Shown here: one piece after another, positions 7,919 through 16,165 of the stretch
Position numbering within the stretch: the first letter of the stretch is position 1
Layout of the letters: each line of letters begins with the position of its first letter
DNA from: an uncultured Oscillospiraceae bacterium
Lineage (GTDB): Bacteria > Bacillota > Clostridia > Oscillospirales > Oscillospiraceae
Assembly (NCBI GenBank): GCA_934573735.1
Contig: CAKTMC010000004.1
Span: forward strand, 1 to 64,000
DNA: 64,000 nt
Direction of reading: 5' to 3'
The notes under the pieces: generated by a model
The model's input: only the letters and a program-made list of their open reading frames with translations
The model's database searches: none
What the model was told of the DNA's origin: nothing
Program-made: the position numbers and the translations under genes

Positions 7919-8623
7919 ATGATAAACACCGCGCTCCAATATTTAAATCGCGACTATATGCACAATCTCGATATGATCGAGTGTCTGCGCCGTGACCTGT
8001 ATGACGTCGTGTACGCCGCCGAGGACGGCGTACTTATCCGCGACAAGCTCGACGGCTACACGCATATGCTCGCCTGCCGAGATGCCGATGCCGCACTGCG
8101 CATAGCGAAGCTGACCCAGTCCGGATGCGGCCTGTTTGTGGCGCATCAAGCGGATACCGTGGAGCCGCTGAGGGAGCTGCTCGGCTTTGACGATGCGTCC
8201 GAGTGCTGGCAGGCGATATACCTCAAGGATACGCCGCTGCCCATCGGGGATTTCGATATACGCCGGCTCGACCTCAGCTATGCCCCCTTCGTCGCAGAGC
8301 ACTATAACGGCCCGGACTGCCTTGAATACATGCAGTGGCAGATAAACGACGGCGCGATGCTCGGCGCATTCGTGGACGGCGAGCTTGCAGGCTTCATCGG
8401 CAGGCACGATCAGGGCGCACTCGGCGTGCTTGAGGTGCTACCGGAATACCGCCGCCGCGGCATTGCTACCGCGCTGGAGAGCGCCGCAATAAACCGCGAG
8501 CTGCAGGAGGGGCACGTGCCGTACTGCCATCTGTATACGGATAATCTCGCGTCCCGCGCGCTCCAGCAGAGTCTCGGCCTGAGCTTCGCGGATAAAAACG
8601 TCTGGTGGCTGTACCGTAAATAA
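7919..8623 (+). CDS. GNAT family N-acetyltransferase
   Basis: A 234-residue protein whose C-terminal half is a GNAT fold. The acetyl-CoA loop is EVLPEYRRRGIATALE near residues 175-190 (the Q/RxxGxG/A motif as RRRGIA), followed by LYTDNLASRALQQSLGL, the usual motif B. The N-terminal half resembles the FR47-like or double-GNAT arrangement, in which one half lacks catalysis. Substrate unknown. AAAAAGGA lies before the ATG. The gene follows valS by 68 bp and ends before a strong terminator, so it may be the last gene of the valS transcript. Confidence 0.85.
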   Translation: MINTALQYLNRDYMHNLDMIECLRRDLYDVVYAAEDGVLIRDKLDGYTHMLACRDADAALRIAKLTQSGCGLFVAHQADTVEPLRELLGFDDASECWQAIYLKDTPLPIGDFDIRRLDLSYAPFVAEHYNGPDCLEYMQWQINDGAMLGAFVDGELAGFIGRHDQGALGVLEVLPEYRRRGIATALESAAINRELQEGHVPYCHLYTDNLASRALQQSLGLSFADKNVWWLYRK

Positions 8624-8672
8624 TGATCTGTCCCATGCTTCGACAGCATATGCGGAGAATAAATATTAAAAT

Positions 8673-8706
8673 GACATCGCAGAGTAAATTCTGCGGTGTC
8701 TTTTTT
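8673..8706 (+). terminator. Intrinsic terminator after the GNAT gene
   Basis: GACATCGCAGA and TCTGCGGTGTC form a hairpin (one G-T pair) with a short AT loop, followed by TTTTTT. It separates the valS-GNAT unit from the spoIIA operon. Confidence 0.85.
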
Positions 8707-8735
8707 ATAAAATTATATAAGAACGGAGAATGGAC

Positions 8736-9053
8736 ATGATGAACATAAGCACGGCCTTTGCCGCGGGGCGGCTGACCGTATTTCTCTCGGGGGAGCTTGA
8801 CCACCACGAGGCGCGCGGCGCGATACGCAGCATAGAGGAGCTTTTGGACGAATATCTCCCGCGTGACTGCGTTTTGGATATGTCTGGACTAAGCTTCATG
8901 GACTCGTCCGGAATCGCCCTGATAATCCGCATGAGCCGCCGTATGAAAACGCTCGGCGGCCGCGCGTGGATAGAAAATCCCGCAAAGCAGCCCTTGCGCG
9001 TGATAGACGCCTCCGGCATCGACAGACTTGTGCCGGTGGCGACCGTAAGATAG
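8736..9053 (+). CDS. spoIIAA: Anti-sigma F factor antagonist SpoIIAA
   Basis: A STAS-domain protein of about 105 residues. The phosphorylatable serine lies in LSFMDSSGIALIIRMSRRM (Asp-Ser-Ser-Gly). When unphosphorylated it binds SpoIIAB and frees sigma F in the forespore. The ATG at 8736 is chosen because CGGAG lies at a proper distance upstream; the ATG at 8730 is too close to it. It opens the three-gene spoIIA operon, 16 bp before spoIIAB. A sigma-H promoter would be expected upstream, but I could not place one securely in the short gap. Confidence 0.93.
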   Translation: MMNISTAFAAGRLTVFLSGELDHHEARGAIRSIEELLDEYLPRDCVLDMSGLSFMDSSGIALIIRMSRRMKTLGGRAWIENPAKQPLRVIDASGIDRLVPVATVR

Positions 9054-9069
9054 TCAAACAGGAGGAAAT

Positions 9070-9510
9070 ATGAACGCAACAAACTACATAAAGCTTGAAT
9101 TCCCAAGCAAGAGCTGCAACGAGGCCTTTGCCCGCAGCGCTGCCGCCGCCTTCGCCTCACAGCTCGACCCGACCATGGACGAGCTTGGCGACATCAAAAC
9201 CGCCGTCTCCGAGGCGGTGACTAACGCAATCGTTCACGCCTATCCCGAGGACATAGGCAAGGTCTCGATGCGCCTTAGAATACTTGAGGGAGGAATACTT
9301 GAGATATCCATACGCGACTGGGGGCGCGGCATAGAAAATCTTGAGCAGGCGATGAAGCCTCTCTTTACCACCGGCGGCGAGGAGCGCAGCGGCATGGGCT
9401 TTACGATTATGGACAGCTTCATGGATAAGCTCCGCGTTCGTTCAAGCCCCGGCAAGGGGACGACCGTGACGATGCAGCGCGCCGTCCGCCCGAGAGTTGG
9501 CCGCCGATGA
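9070..9510 (+). CDS. spoIIAB: Anti-sigma F factor / serine kinase SpoIIAB
   Basis: A 146-residue GHKL-type ATPase and kinase. The N box is EAVTNAIVHAY, the G1 box is IRDWGRGI, and the G2 region is GEERSGMGFTIM. It binds and inhibits sigma F and phosphorylates SpoIIAA, which sets compartment-specific gene expression in sporulation. AGGAGG is 6 bases before the ATG. The stop overlaps the sigF start by 4 bases (ATGA), indicating translational coupling. Confidence 0.95.
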   Translation: MNATNYIKLEFPSKSCNEAFARSAAAAFASQLDPTMDELGDIKTAVSEAVTNAIVHAYPEDIGKVSMRLRILEGGILEISIRDWGRGIENLEQAMKPLFTTGGEERSGMGFTIMDSFMDKLRVRSSPGKGTTVTMQRAVRPRVGRR

Positions 9511-10214
9511 GCGAGGAGCTATACTCGCTTCTTCGTCTGGCGCAGGAGGGGGACAGAGAGGCGGCGGGGCGGCTTGTCGAGGAAAACTCCGGGCTTATAT
9601 GGAGCATAGCGCGCCGCTTCTTCGGTCGAGGCGTTGACCCGGACGATTTGTATCAGCTCGGCTGCGTCGGCTTTCTCAAGGCGATAGAGGGCTTTGACGA
9701 GGGCTACGGCACAAGGTTTTCGACCTACGCCGTGCCGAAGATATCCGGTGAAATACGCCGCTTTCTGCGTGATGACGGTATGCTCAAGGTGAGCCGCAGC
9801 ATCAAGGAGCAGGCTCAGCAGATACGCTCGGCGCGCACGGAGCTGGAGCAGCGCATAGGCCGTGAGCCGACCATATCCGAGCTTGCCCGCGAGACGGGGA
9901 TGAGTGCCGAGGACATAGCCTTTGCCGAGACTGCGACCGGCCCCGCCGAGAGCCTGCAGCGCGAGACGGGGGAGGACGGCTTTACGCTTGAGCTTGTTCT
10001 GGGTGATTACGGCGCGGAGGAAAAGCTCGTCGAGCATGTCGCACTGCGCGCAGCGATAGAAAAGCTGCCCGAGCGGGAACGGCAGGTAGTCGCGCTGAGA
10101 TATTATCACGGTATGACCCAGCAAAACTGCGCCAAGGTGCTCCACGTCTCGCAGGTGCAGATATCCCGCCTTGAAAGACGCGCGGTCGAGGAGCTTCGCA
10201 AAATGCTCTCGTAG
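9507..10214 (+). CDS. sigF: RNA polymerase sigma-F factor (forespore)
   Basis: A 235-residue sigma-70 family member of the sporulation SigF/SigB/SigG type. Region 2 contains DPDDLYQLGCVGFLKAIEGF and TRFSTYAVPKI; region 3 has REPTISELARETGMS; region 4 ends with LPERERQVVALRYYHGMTQQ and a helix-turn-helix. It directs early forespore transcription. As third gene of the spoIIA operon it shows that the organism is, or recently was, a spore former. A terminator follows 46 bp downstream. Confidence 0.95.
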   Translation: MSEELYSLLRLAQEGDREAAGRLVEENSGLIWSIARRFFGRGVDPDDLYQLGCVGFLKAIEGFDEGYGTRFSTYAVPKISGEIRRFLRDDGMLKVSRSIKEQAQQIRSARTELEQRIGREPTISELARETGMSAEDIAFAETATGPAESLQRETGEDGFTLELVLGDYGAEEKLVEHVALRAAIEKLPERERQVVALRYYHGMTQQNCAKVLHVSQVQISRLERRAVEELRKMLS

Positions 10215-10259
10215 CAGCTTGAACAGCCTGCGCCCTTACAAAACCGGCGTAATTATAAT

Positions 10260-10289
10260 CTCCACATAAAAATAATGTGGAGATATTTT
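10260..10289 (+). terminator. Intrinsic terminator of the spoIIA operon
   Basis: CTCCACAT and ATGTGGAG arms, then ATATTTTTAT. It closes the sigF transcript. Confidence 0.8.
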
Positions 10290-10394
10290 TATGCAGAAAA
10301 GTATTATAAAACATTTTACATTATTCGCTTAAGATAGAAGTAGTTATTTTCAAAAAGGCAGTTACCATAGGTAGCAAATTCAGGAAAGAAAATG

Positions 10395-10423
10395 TTGTGC
10401 CTTTACGGTTTTTATGCTATAAT
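10395..10423 (+). promoter_or_regulatory. Promoter in the gap before the zinc-ribbon pair
   Basis: TTGTGC at 10395-10400 and TATAAT at 10418-10423, spacer 17 bp. It lies in an AT-rich gap of about 300 bp. The transcript would have a leader of about 160 bases before the gene at 10593. I saw no recognisable riboswitch or further gene in that leader. Confidence 0.6.
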
Positions 10424-10592
10424 ATTGTTCACGACGTAGATACAATTACTATTGTCACTTTTGGCGCTTTTCACCAATAAACAACTCCTTCTTCGTCAAA
10501 GAAACAGCCAATGATAGGTTATACTGTCGCAATAGGAGCAATGTATTATATCCTTGCAATTTATTAAATACATCTTGATTGGAGGAAGCACA

Positions 10593-11147
10593 ATGAACTG
10601 TCCGCATTGTAATGTCCCTTTGGTGGGAGGTATGACTGTTTGCCCAAAATGTAAGTATGACACTAAAACAAAAGACGGTGGAGAAAGACACAAACAGTGG
10701 CTTGCTAACACTACGCAGGTGATGAGCGCAGCAGAACAAATAAAGCGCGCGGAAGAAGAATGCATAAAGACAGAGGCTTTATCGAAAATTCTGATTACAT
10801 CTGGATTTAGCTTTGATGGATATAAAATCACAAGATATTCAGGGTATATTTCTGGTGACGATGCAGTAGAGATTCCGCGTTCAGGCTTTCTCTTTACTAC
10901 GAATAATTCTCAAAATTTAACCGACGCATTGGTTAAAATTAGGAGGGTTGCTCTGCGCGAGCTCAAAGAGGCAGCATACGATTTAGGCTGTAATGCGGTA
11001 ATAGGAGTTGATTTTGATTATCTAACATTAGAACCGGAACACGGAAGCGGTATATACAATGGCGTTCCCGGGGCGGGAACAGTATATGAACCTTACATCA
11101 TCTGTGTTACTGCAAATGGCAATGCTGTTGTTATTGAAAAAGAATAA
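10593..11147 (+). CDS. Zinc-ribbon protein with YbjQ/UPF0145-like domain
   Basis: A 184-residue protein. The first 28 residues hold a zinc ribbon (CPHCNVPL, then CPKCKYD). Residues about 65-184 match the YbjQ/UPF0145 heavy-metal-binding-like domain, visible as ALRELKEAAYDLGCNAVIGVDFDY and the ending YIICVTANGNAVVI. The family's function is not established. The ATG at 10593 is chosen for its GGAGG 8 bases upstream; an earlier in-frame codon lacks one. The gene is markedly AT-rich against its neighbours and is followed after 18 bp by another zinc-ribbon gene with the same bias, so the two look like a transferred unit. Confidence 0.78.
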   Translation: MNCPHCNVPLVGGMTVCPKCKYDTKTKDGGERHKQWLANTTQVMSAAEQIKRAEEECIKTEALSKILITSGFSFDGYKITRYSGYISGDDAVEIPRSGFLFTTNNSQNLTDALVKIRRVALRELKEAAYDLGCNAVIGVDFDYLTLEPEHGSGIYNGVPGAGTVYEPYIICVTANGNAVVIEKE

Positions 11148-11165
11148 CAAAAAGGATAGCTTTTC

Positions 11166-11711
11166 ATGAAAGATTTTGCTTGTAAAAATTGTGGTTCAAA
11201 CGATTTGTATGAAGAAAACGGTTATTATATATGTAAATACTGCGGGACTAAATTCCTGATTACCAAAGATGACAAACCATTGAAAGAGTCTGTGATTGAC
11301 CTGAATAACGATGTTGAGCGACTGCTGCAAAGATGCAAAGAAGAACCTTCGCGTGCAAAAAAGTGCGCTGAACGTATCCTTGAAATTGACCCCAATAATG
11401 TAGAAGCAAAAAAGATTCTGGCTATAAACGATGGTAATTCAAATGGTTGCTACGTAGCGACGTCGGTCTATGGCTCCTATGATTGCCCGGAAGTCTGGAC
11501 GTTGCGGCGTTATCGCGATTATACGCTTGCCGAAACATGGTATGGTCGACTATTCATTTACCTCTATTATTCAGTCAGCCCCACGCTTGTTAAATTGTTT
11601 GGAGAAACACAGTGGTTCAAAAAAATGTGGAAACCGAAACTAGACCGAATGGTAAAGAAACTAAATAAAGCTGGCATTGCCGACACTCCATACCAGGATA
11701 GAAATTGGTAA
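11166..11711 (+). CDS. Zinc-ribbon protein with CFI-box-like C terminus
   Basis: A 181-residue protein. Residues 6-27 form a zinc ribbon (CKNCGS, then CKYCGT). A short helical part follows (LLQRCKEEPSRAKKCAERIL, TPR-like). The C terminus opens with CYVATSVYGSYDCPEVWTLR then RYRD, very close to the CFI-box C-terminal domain (typically CFIATAAYGS...V..LR.FRD), and has a hydrophobic stretch LFIYLYYSVSP. The function of that domain is unknown. It shares its AT-rich composition with the gene upstream and is probably co-transcribed. AAGGATAG precedes the ATG. Confidence 0.75.
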   Translation: MKDFACKNCGSNDLYEENGYYICKYCGTKFLITKDDKPLKESVIDLNNDVERLLQRCKEEPSRAKKCAERILEIDPNNVEAKKILAINDGNSNGCYVATSVYGSYDCPEVWTLRRYRDYTLAETWYGRLFIYLYYSVSPTLVKLFGETQWFKKMWKPKLDRMVKKLNKAGIADTPYQDRNW

Positions 11712-11716
11712 ATAGC

Positions 11717-11746
11717 AAGCAGGGGACAATTTCGTTCCCTGCTTTT
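11717..11746 (+). terminator. Intrinsic terminator after the zinc-ribbon pair
   Basis: AAGCAGGGGAC pairs with GTTCCCTGCTT (one G-T pair), followed by TTTTT. It closes the AT-rich two-gene unit. Confidence 0.85.
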
Positions 11747-11896
11747 TGCTACTTCAAAAGTTACCACTGCATATGATGCTTTCGCCATAACATATAATCG
11801 TAGCAAATGCGCAACGGAGTTTATTCCTAACAGGAACGAACTTCTTTTTGCTAATAGTGCTTGTCGAGAAGAAAGATTTATGATAAAATAAAATTT

Positions 11897-14287
11897 ATGG
11901 TTACTGATTTTGAAAAGAGATACATCGAGGCACGGCGGGCGCTTGTAAGCTCCGACTATGCCAAGCTCAACGACAAGCAGCGCGAAGCGGTACTGGCCAC
12001 GGAGGGGCCGCTGCTGATACTGGCCGGAGCCGGAAGCGGCAAGACCACAGTGTTAATAAACCGCATCGCAAATCTGTTGAAATACGGCAAGGCCTCTGAC
12101 AGCGAGGAAATACCCGCAAAGGCATCGGAGGACGATATTGCCGCCATGCAGTCCGGCAGCGAGGAGGGGCGGCGCATCGCAGCCCTTAAGCCGGTGGAGC
12201 CGTGGCGCATACTTGCCATTACCTTTACAAATAAGGCGGCGGGCGAGCTCAAGGCCCGCCTTGAAAAAATGCTCGGTCCAGAAGCAAACGACATCTGGGC
12301 CTGCACCTTCCATTCCGCCTGCGTCCGTATTCTCCGGCGCGACGCGGAAAAGCTCGGCTTCCCGTCGAATTTCAGCATTTACGACACCTCGGACAGCACG
12401 AGCCTTATAAAGCATATAATCAAGGACATGAACCTTGACGATAAGACCTACGCTCCAAAGCTCGTCCTCGGCACGATAAGCCGCGCAAAGGATCAGGAGC
12501 TTTCCGCGCAGGAGTATCTGCGTCAGGCGCGGGCAAGCGGCGATTTGATAAAGAGCAAGATAGGCGAGATATATATTGAATATATGCGCCGTATGTTTGC
12601 CGCCGGAGCCATGGACTTTGACGATTTGATATTCTTCACCGTAAAGCTTCTTCAGGAGCATGAGGATGCCAGAGCCTATTGGCAGCGCCGCTTCAGATAC
12701 GTCCTTATCGACGAATATCAGGATACAAACCGCCTGCAATATCTGCTCTCGTCTATGCTTGCGGGCGGATACGGGAATATCTGCGTCGTCGGCGATGATG
12801 ACCAGAGTATATATAAGTTCCGCGGCGCGACCATTGAGAATATACTGTCGTTTGAAGGGCAGTATAAAAAGTGCCGCACGATACGCCTTGAGCAGAATTA
12901 CCGCAGCACCGGCCACATACTCGACGCCGCGAACGCCGTTATCCGCAATAATCAGGGGCGCAAGGGCAAGGAGCTGTGGACGGACAAGGACGACGGCAAC
13001 AAGATAAAGCTTTACGTCGCCGACAATGAGCACGAGGAGGCGCAGTACGTCGCCTCGCAGATAATGGCGGATTACGGCCGCGGCGAGAACTGGCGCGACC
13101 ACGCGGTGCTCTACCGTATGAACGCGCAGTCAAACCAGCTTGAATACGCCTTCAAGCGCGCCGGTGTGCCGTACCGTATCATCGGCGGCACACGCTTCTT
13201 TGACCGCGCCGAGGTCAAGGACGTGCTGGCGTATATGAACGTTATCGCCGTACCCGAGGACGAGCTGCGCCTGAGCAGAATCATCAACTCTCCGCCGCGC
13301 GGCATCGGCGAGCGCAGCATGGAGACTGCAAGGGAGATTGCGGCGCGTGAGGGCATATCGACCTACAGCGTTCTTGAGCACGCGGACAAATATCCCGAGC
13401 TCAGCCGACCCGCCCTGCGTATGCGTCAGTTTGCGTCCATGATGAACGAGCTGCGCGATTTCGCCTCAAAGAATACGCCGGACGCGCTGCTTGACGAGCT
13501 GCTTGAAAAGACCGGCTATCTCAAGGCGCTTGAGGAAAAGCACACCGTCGAGGACACCGCCCGTGCCGAGAACGTGCGCGAGATAAAGACCAGCATCATA
13601 AGCTACATGAAAGAGTCCGGCGACCAGACGCTTGAGGGCTTCCTCGCGGATGTCGCGCTCTATACCGACCTTGATAACTATGATAAGGACTCCGACAGCG
13701 TTGTGATGATGACGATGCACAGCGCCAAGGGGCTTGAGTTCCCGACCGTGTTCATCGTCGGCATGGAGGAAGGCATCTTCCCCGGCATGAAGGCCATCGG
13801 TGAGCCTGAGGAAATGGAGGAGGAGCGCCGTCTCTGCTACGTTGCGATAACCCGCGCCATGCGCCAGCTACATATCGTCTGCGCGCGGCAGAGAATGCTG
13901 TTCGGCAGGACTACGGCAAATAAGCCATCCCGCTTTGTCGAGGAGATACCCGAGGAGCATATAGATAAGCACCTTGCCCACCGTCAGAGAAGCACGGAGC
14001 ACCGCACCGAGAGCGGCGCTGCAAGGAGCCGTTATCCCTCGGCGCGTCAGTACGGCATGAGCGCCCCCGCGCACAGACCTACCCCGCCCGCGGCTCCCGC
14101 CGCGCAGAAGGCGGCAGTCCCGGCGTTTGAGGTAGGCGACCGCATCGTGCATCAGGCTTTCGGTCCGGGGCGACTCGTGAAAATGTCCCCCATGGGCGGC
14201 GACTTCCTGATTGAGATCAGCTTCGACTCCGGCAGCGTGAAAAAGCTCATGCTCCGCGCCGCCGCAGCCCATATGAAAAAAGAATGA
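11897..14287 (+). CDS. pcrA: UvrD/PcrA-type DNA helicase
   Basis: A 796-residue superfamily 1A 3'-5' helicase acting in repair and in plasmid or fork processing. Motif I is AGAGSGKT (Walker A) and motif Ia is ITFTNKAA. Motif II is VLIDEYQDTN, motif III is VVGDDDQSIYKFRGA, motif IV is LEQNYRST, and motif VI is CYVAITRA. The C terminus carries the PcrA Tudor-like domain (GDRIVHQAFGPGRLV). A linker of about 40 residues after motif I is longer than in Bacillus PcrA. The ATG at 11897 is the likely start but has no clear ribosome site; an in-frame TTG at 11861 is the alternative. TTGTCG at 11860 and TAAAAT at 11884 could even make the message nearly leaderless, which is speculative. Confidence 0.95.
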   Translation: MVTDFEKRYIEARRALVSSDYAKLNDKQREAVLATEGPLLILAGAGSGKTTVLINRIANLLKYGKASDSEEIPAKASEDDIAAMQSGSEEGRRIAALKPVEPWRILAITFTNKAAGELKARLEKMLGPEANDIWACTFHSACVRILRRDAEKLGFPSNFSIYDTSDSTSLIKHIIKDMNLDDKTYAPKLVLGTISRAKDQELSAQEYLRQARASGDLIKSKIGEIYIEYMRRMFAAGAMDFDDLIFFTVKLLQEHEDARAYWQRRFRYVLIDEYQDTNRLQYLLSSMLAGGYGNICVVGDDDQSIYKFRGATIENILSFEGQYKKCRTIRLEQNYRSTGHILDAANAVIRNNQGRKGKELWTDKDDGNKIKLYVADNEHEEAQYVASQIMADYGRGENWRDHAVLYRMNAQSNQLEYAFKRAGVPYRIIGGTRFFDRAEVKDVLAYMNVIAVPEDELRLSRIINSPPRGIGERSMETAREIAAREGISTYSVLEHADKYPELSRPALRMRQFASMMNELRDFASKNTPDALLDELLEKTGYLKALEEKHTVEDTARAENVREIKTSIISYMKESGDQTLEGFLADVALYTDLDNYDKDSDSVVMMTMHSAKGLEFPTVFIVGMEEGIFPGMKAIGEPEEMEEERRLCYVAITRAMRQLHIVCARQRMLFGRTTANKPSRFVEEIPEEHIDKHLAHRQRSTEHRTESGAARSRYPSARQYGMSAPAHRPTPPAAPAAQKAAVPAFEVGDRIVHQAFGPGRLVKMSPMGGDFLIEISFDSGSVKKLMLRAAAAHMKKE

Positions 14288-14322
14288 TTTGCGCAGGGCT
14301 TTTGGTCCTGAGTTAGAGTGAC

Positions 14323-15198
14323 ATGACAGACAAAAAGAATTTCTTCGGGCATCTTGCCCTGTGGGGGACGGCCTTCATCTGGGGCACCTCCTTCGTAATC
14401 ATGAAAGAGGCGCTCGACTCCATCGGTACGATGTGGGTCTTGGCGCTGCGCTTCATCATTGCGGCGGCACTGCTCCTTTTCGCGGCGAGAAAGCGGCTGA
14501 AAAAGCTTGGCCGCGCGAGGCTTCGCAGCGGAATTATCCTCGGCATATGCCTCTCGGCGGCGTATATCTTCCAGACCTACGGACTCAAATATACTACCCC
14601 CGGCAAAAACGCCTTTCTCTCGGCGACCTACTGCGTGTACGTCCCCTTCATGCTCTGGGGCATATATAAGCGCCGCCCCGGCAGTGCCAATATTATTGCC
14701 GCCCTGATGTGTCTTTGCGGCGTTGGGCTCGTGTCGGTAAACGGCGCCACCGCCATCAATATCGGAGACGCACTCACGATAGTCTGCGGACTGTTCTATG
14801 CGCTGCAAATAATTATGACCGAGCGCTTTATCGGGGACTGTGACGCGCTCTCCCTCACCGGCATCGAGTTCGGCACGGCGGCGGTCATATGCCTTATCGG
14901 TGCGCTGATTTTTGAGCCGGTTCCCACGGGGCTCAGCCTCGAAACATGGGGGAGCCTTGCCTACCTCGGCGTGATGTGTACCGCGGTCTGCTTCTTCCTG
15001 CAAACCTGGGGAATGAGCTACACCGCCTCATCTACGGCGGCGGTCATCATGACCTTTGAGTCGGTGTTCGCAATTATCATCTCCGTGATATTCTACGGAG
15101 AGCCGGTCACGCTCAAGCTTGCCTGCGGCTTCGTGCTCATAATCGTCTCGGTCATCATCTCCGAGCGCGCCCCGCTGAAGTTTAAGAAAAAAGCATAG
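14323..15198 (+). CDS. DMT-superfamily (EamA) transporter
   Basis: A 291-residue inner-membrane protein with about ten hydrophobic segments in two EamA repeats. The first opens with LALWGTAFIWGTSFVIMKEA and the second near residue 150 (INIGDALTIVCGLFYALQII). The family exports metabolites or drugs; the substrate cannot be told from sequence. The C terminus is basic (KFKKKA). It lies 35 bp after pcrA with only a weak ribosome site (GAGTGAC), so read-through from pcrA is possible. A strong terminator follows. Confidence 0.88.
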   Translation: MTDKKNFFGHLALWGTAFIWGTSFVIMKEALDSIGTMWVLALRFIIAAALLLFAARKRLKKLGRARLRSGIILGICLSAAYIFQTYGLKYTTPGKNAFLSATYCVYVPFMLWGIYKRRPGSANIIAALMCLCGVGLVSVNGATAINIGDALTIVCGLFYALQIIMTERFIGDCDALSLTGIEFGTAAVICLIGALIFEPVPTGLSLETWGSLAYLGVMCTAVCFFLQTWGMSYTASSTAAVIMTFESVFAIIISVIFYGEPVTLKLACGFVLIIVSVIISERAPLKFKKKA

Positions 15199-15214
15199 GC
15201 TTTATTTATCCGGC

Positions 15215-15254
15215 AAAAGCTCCATATCCTGCGGCAATGGGATATGGAGCTTTT
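15215..15254 (+). terminator. Strong bidirectional-looking terminator
   Basis: AAAAGCTCCATATCC and GGATATGGAGCTTTT form perfect 15-bp arms around a 10-base loop, with A and T tracts at the outer ends. It ends the transporter transcript and insulates the lar operon. Confidence 0.85.
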
Positions 15255-15277
15255 CGTAGCGCGGCGATATATAGTGC

Positions 15278-15307
15278 TTGACGTAGTCCTTGATTTTTGA
15301 TTATAAT
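15278..15307 (+). promoter_or_regulatory. Promoter of the lar operon
   Basis: TTGACG at 15278-15283 and TATAAT at 15302-15307, spacer 18 bp. Initiation near 15314 produces a leader of about 98 bases before larB. Confidence 0.75.
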
Positions 15308-15311
15308 AATT

Positions 15312-15383
15312 CACGGCGGTCAGGCGCTTAGTTAATAATATGGATTTCAAATCCACGCTGCGAGCAGCGGCCTGCGGCGCGTG
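15312..15383 (+). other. Structured lar leader with tRNA-Sec-like anticodon hairpin
   Basis: The leader contains TGGATTTCAAATCCA (15341-15355), which differs at one position from the anticodon arm of E. coli selenocysteine tRNA (TGGACTTCAAATCCA) and would show a UCA triplet in a seven-base loop. A second hairpin, GCTG-CGAG-CAGC, follows directly (15357-15368), where a long variable arm would be. Flanking segments can pair: CAGGC (15321) with GCCTG (15370), and CACG (15312) with CGTG (15380). There is no T-arm consensus (GGTTCGA) and no acceptor stem, so it is not a functional tRNA. It is either a tRNA-derived or tRNA-mimicking regulatory leader or chance. The pairings were made by eye. Confidence 0.4.
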
Positions 15384-15411
15384 TTATCACATAAATTGAA
15401 GGGGAAAAGCA

Positions 15412-16164
15412 ATGGATAAGCATGAATTGACGGAGCTTTTGTATCATGTGGCAGACGGCAGCCTCAGCCCGGACGACGCGGCGCTGAAGCTCAAGATGCA
15501 GCCGTTTCAGGAGATAGGCGAATACGCAAAGGTAGATTTCCATCGCGGCATACGTCAGGGTGTGCCCGAGGTCATATACGGAGCGGGCAAGGCGAAGGAG
15601 CATATTCTGGGCATCGCCAGAGCCATGGTAAATAACGGTCAGGAGACCGTCCTGATTACGAGACTTGAGGAGGATGCGGCGGAGCTTATCAAGACAGAGC
15701 TTCCCCTTGAGTATAACAGCATGGCGCGCATCGGCATTATCGGTAAAATGCCGGAGCCGAGCGGCAAGGGTCGTATAGTTATCGCCACCGGCGGCACGAG
15801 CGATATCCCGGTCGCCGAGGAGGCGGCCAAGACCGCAGAGGCTCTCGGCAACGACGTGCTGCGCCTCTATGACGTGGGCGTTTCCGGAATTCACCGCCTG
15901 CTGTCGAATATGGATACCGTCATGAGCGCCCGCGTTATTATCGCGGTTGCGGGCATGGAGGGGGCTTTGCCCTCCGTAATCGGCGGTTTGGTCGATTGCC
16001 CGGTCATCGCCGTTCCTACGAGCGTCGGCTATGGCGCAAGCTTCGGCGGCGTTGCGGCGCTTTTGAGTATGCTCAACTCCTGCGCAAGCGGAATGTCCGT
16101 TGTGAACATTGATAACGGCTTCGGCGCAGGCTACCTTGCCAGTATGATAAATCATCTTGACTGA
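15412..16164 (+). CDS. larB: Nickel-pincer cofactor biosynthesis protein LarB
   Basis: A 250-residue protein related at its C terminus to PurE-type mutases (GGTSDIPVAEEAAKTAEALG and GGLVDCPVIAVPTSVGYGAS). LarB carboxylates and hydrolyses nicotinic acid adenine dinucleotide to start synthesis of the nickel-pincer cofactor used by LarA-type racemases. GAAGGGGAAAAGCA precedes the ATG. It is the first gene of larB-larE-larC, a complete set for cofactor synthesis, though no larA is present in this window. The structured leader upstream may control it. Confidence 0.95.
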   Translation: MDKHELTELLYHVADGSLSPDDAALKLKMQPFQEIGEYAKVDFHRGIRQGVPEVIYGAGKAKEHILGIARAMVNNGQETVLITRLEEDAAELIKTELPLEYNSMARIGIIGKMPEPSGKGRIVIATGGTSDIPVAEEAAKTAEALGNDVLRLYDVGVSGIHRLLSNMDTVMSARVIIAVAGMEGALPSVIGGLVDCPVIAVPTSVGYGASFGGVAALLSMLNSCASGMSVVNIDNGFGAGYLASMINHLD

Positions 16165-16165
16165 A

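Noticed and set aside
8640..8735. Sigma-H promoter before spoIIAA
   Set aside because: Expected from biology, but I could not match both consensus boxes in the short gap with confidence.
11860..11897. Leaderless transcript for pcrA
   Set aside because: TTGTCG-N18-TAAAAT could place the start of transcription at the ATG, but both boxes are weak; noted only as a possibility.
15312..15383. Functional tRNA-Sec gene upstream of larB
   Set aside because: The anticodon-arm match is strong, but there is no GGTTCGA T arm, no acceptor stem and no CCA, so a working tRNA is excluded from the visible sequence.
15260..15412. NiCo or other known riboswitch controlling the lar operon
   Set aside because: The conserved NiCo sequence blocks were not recognised; the visible hairpins follow another pattern.
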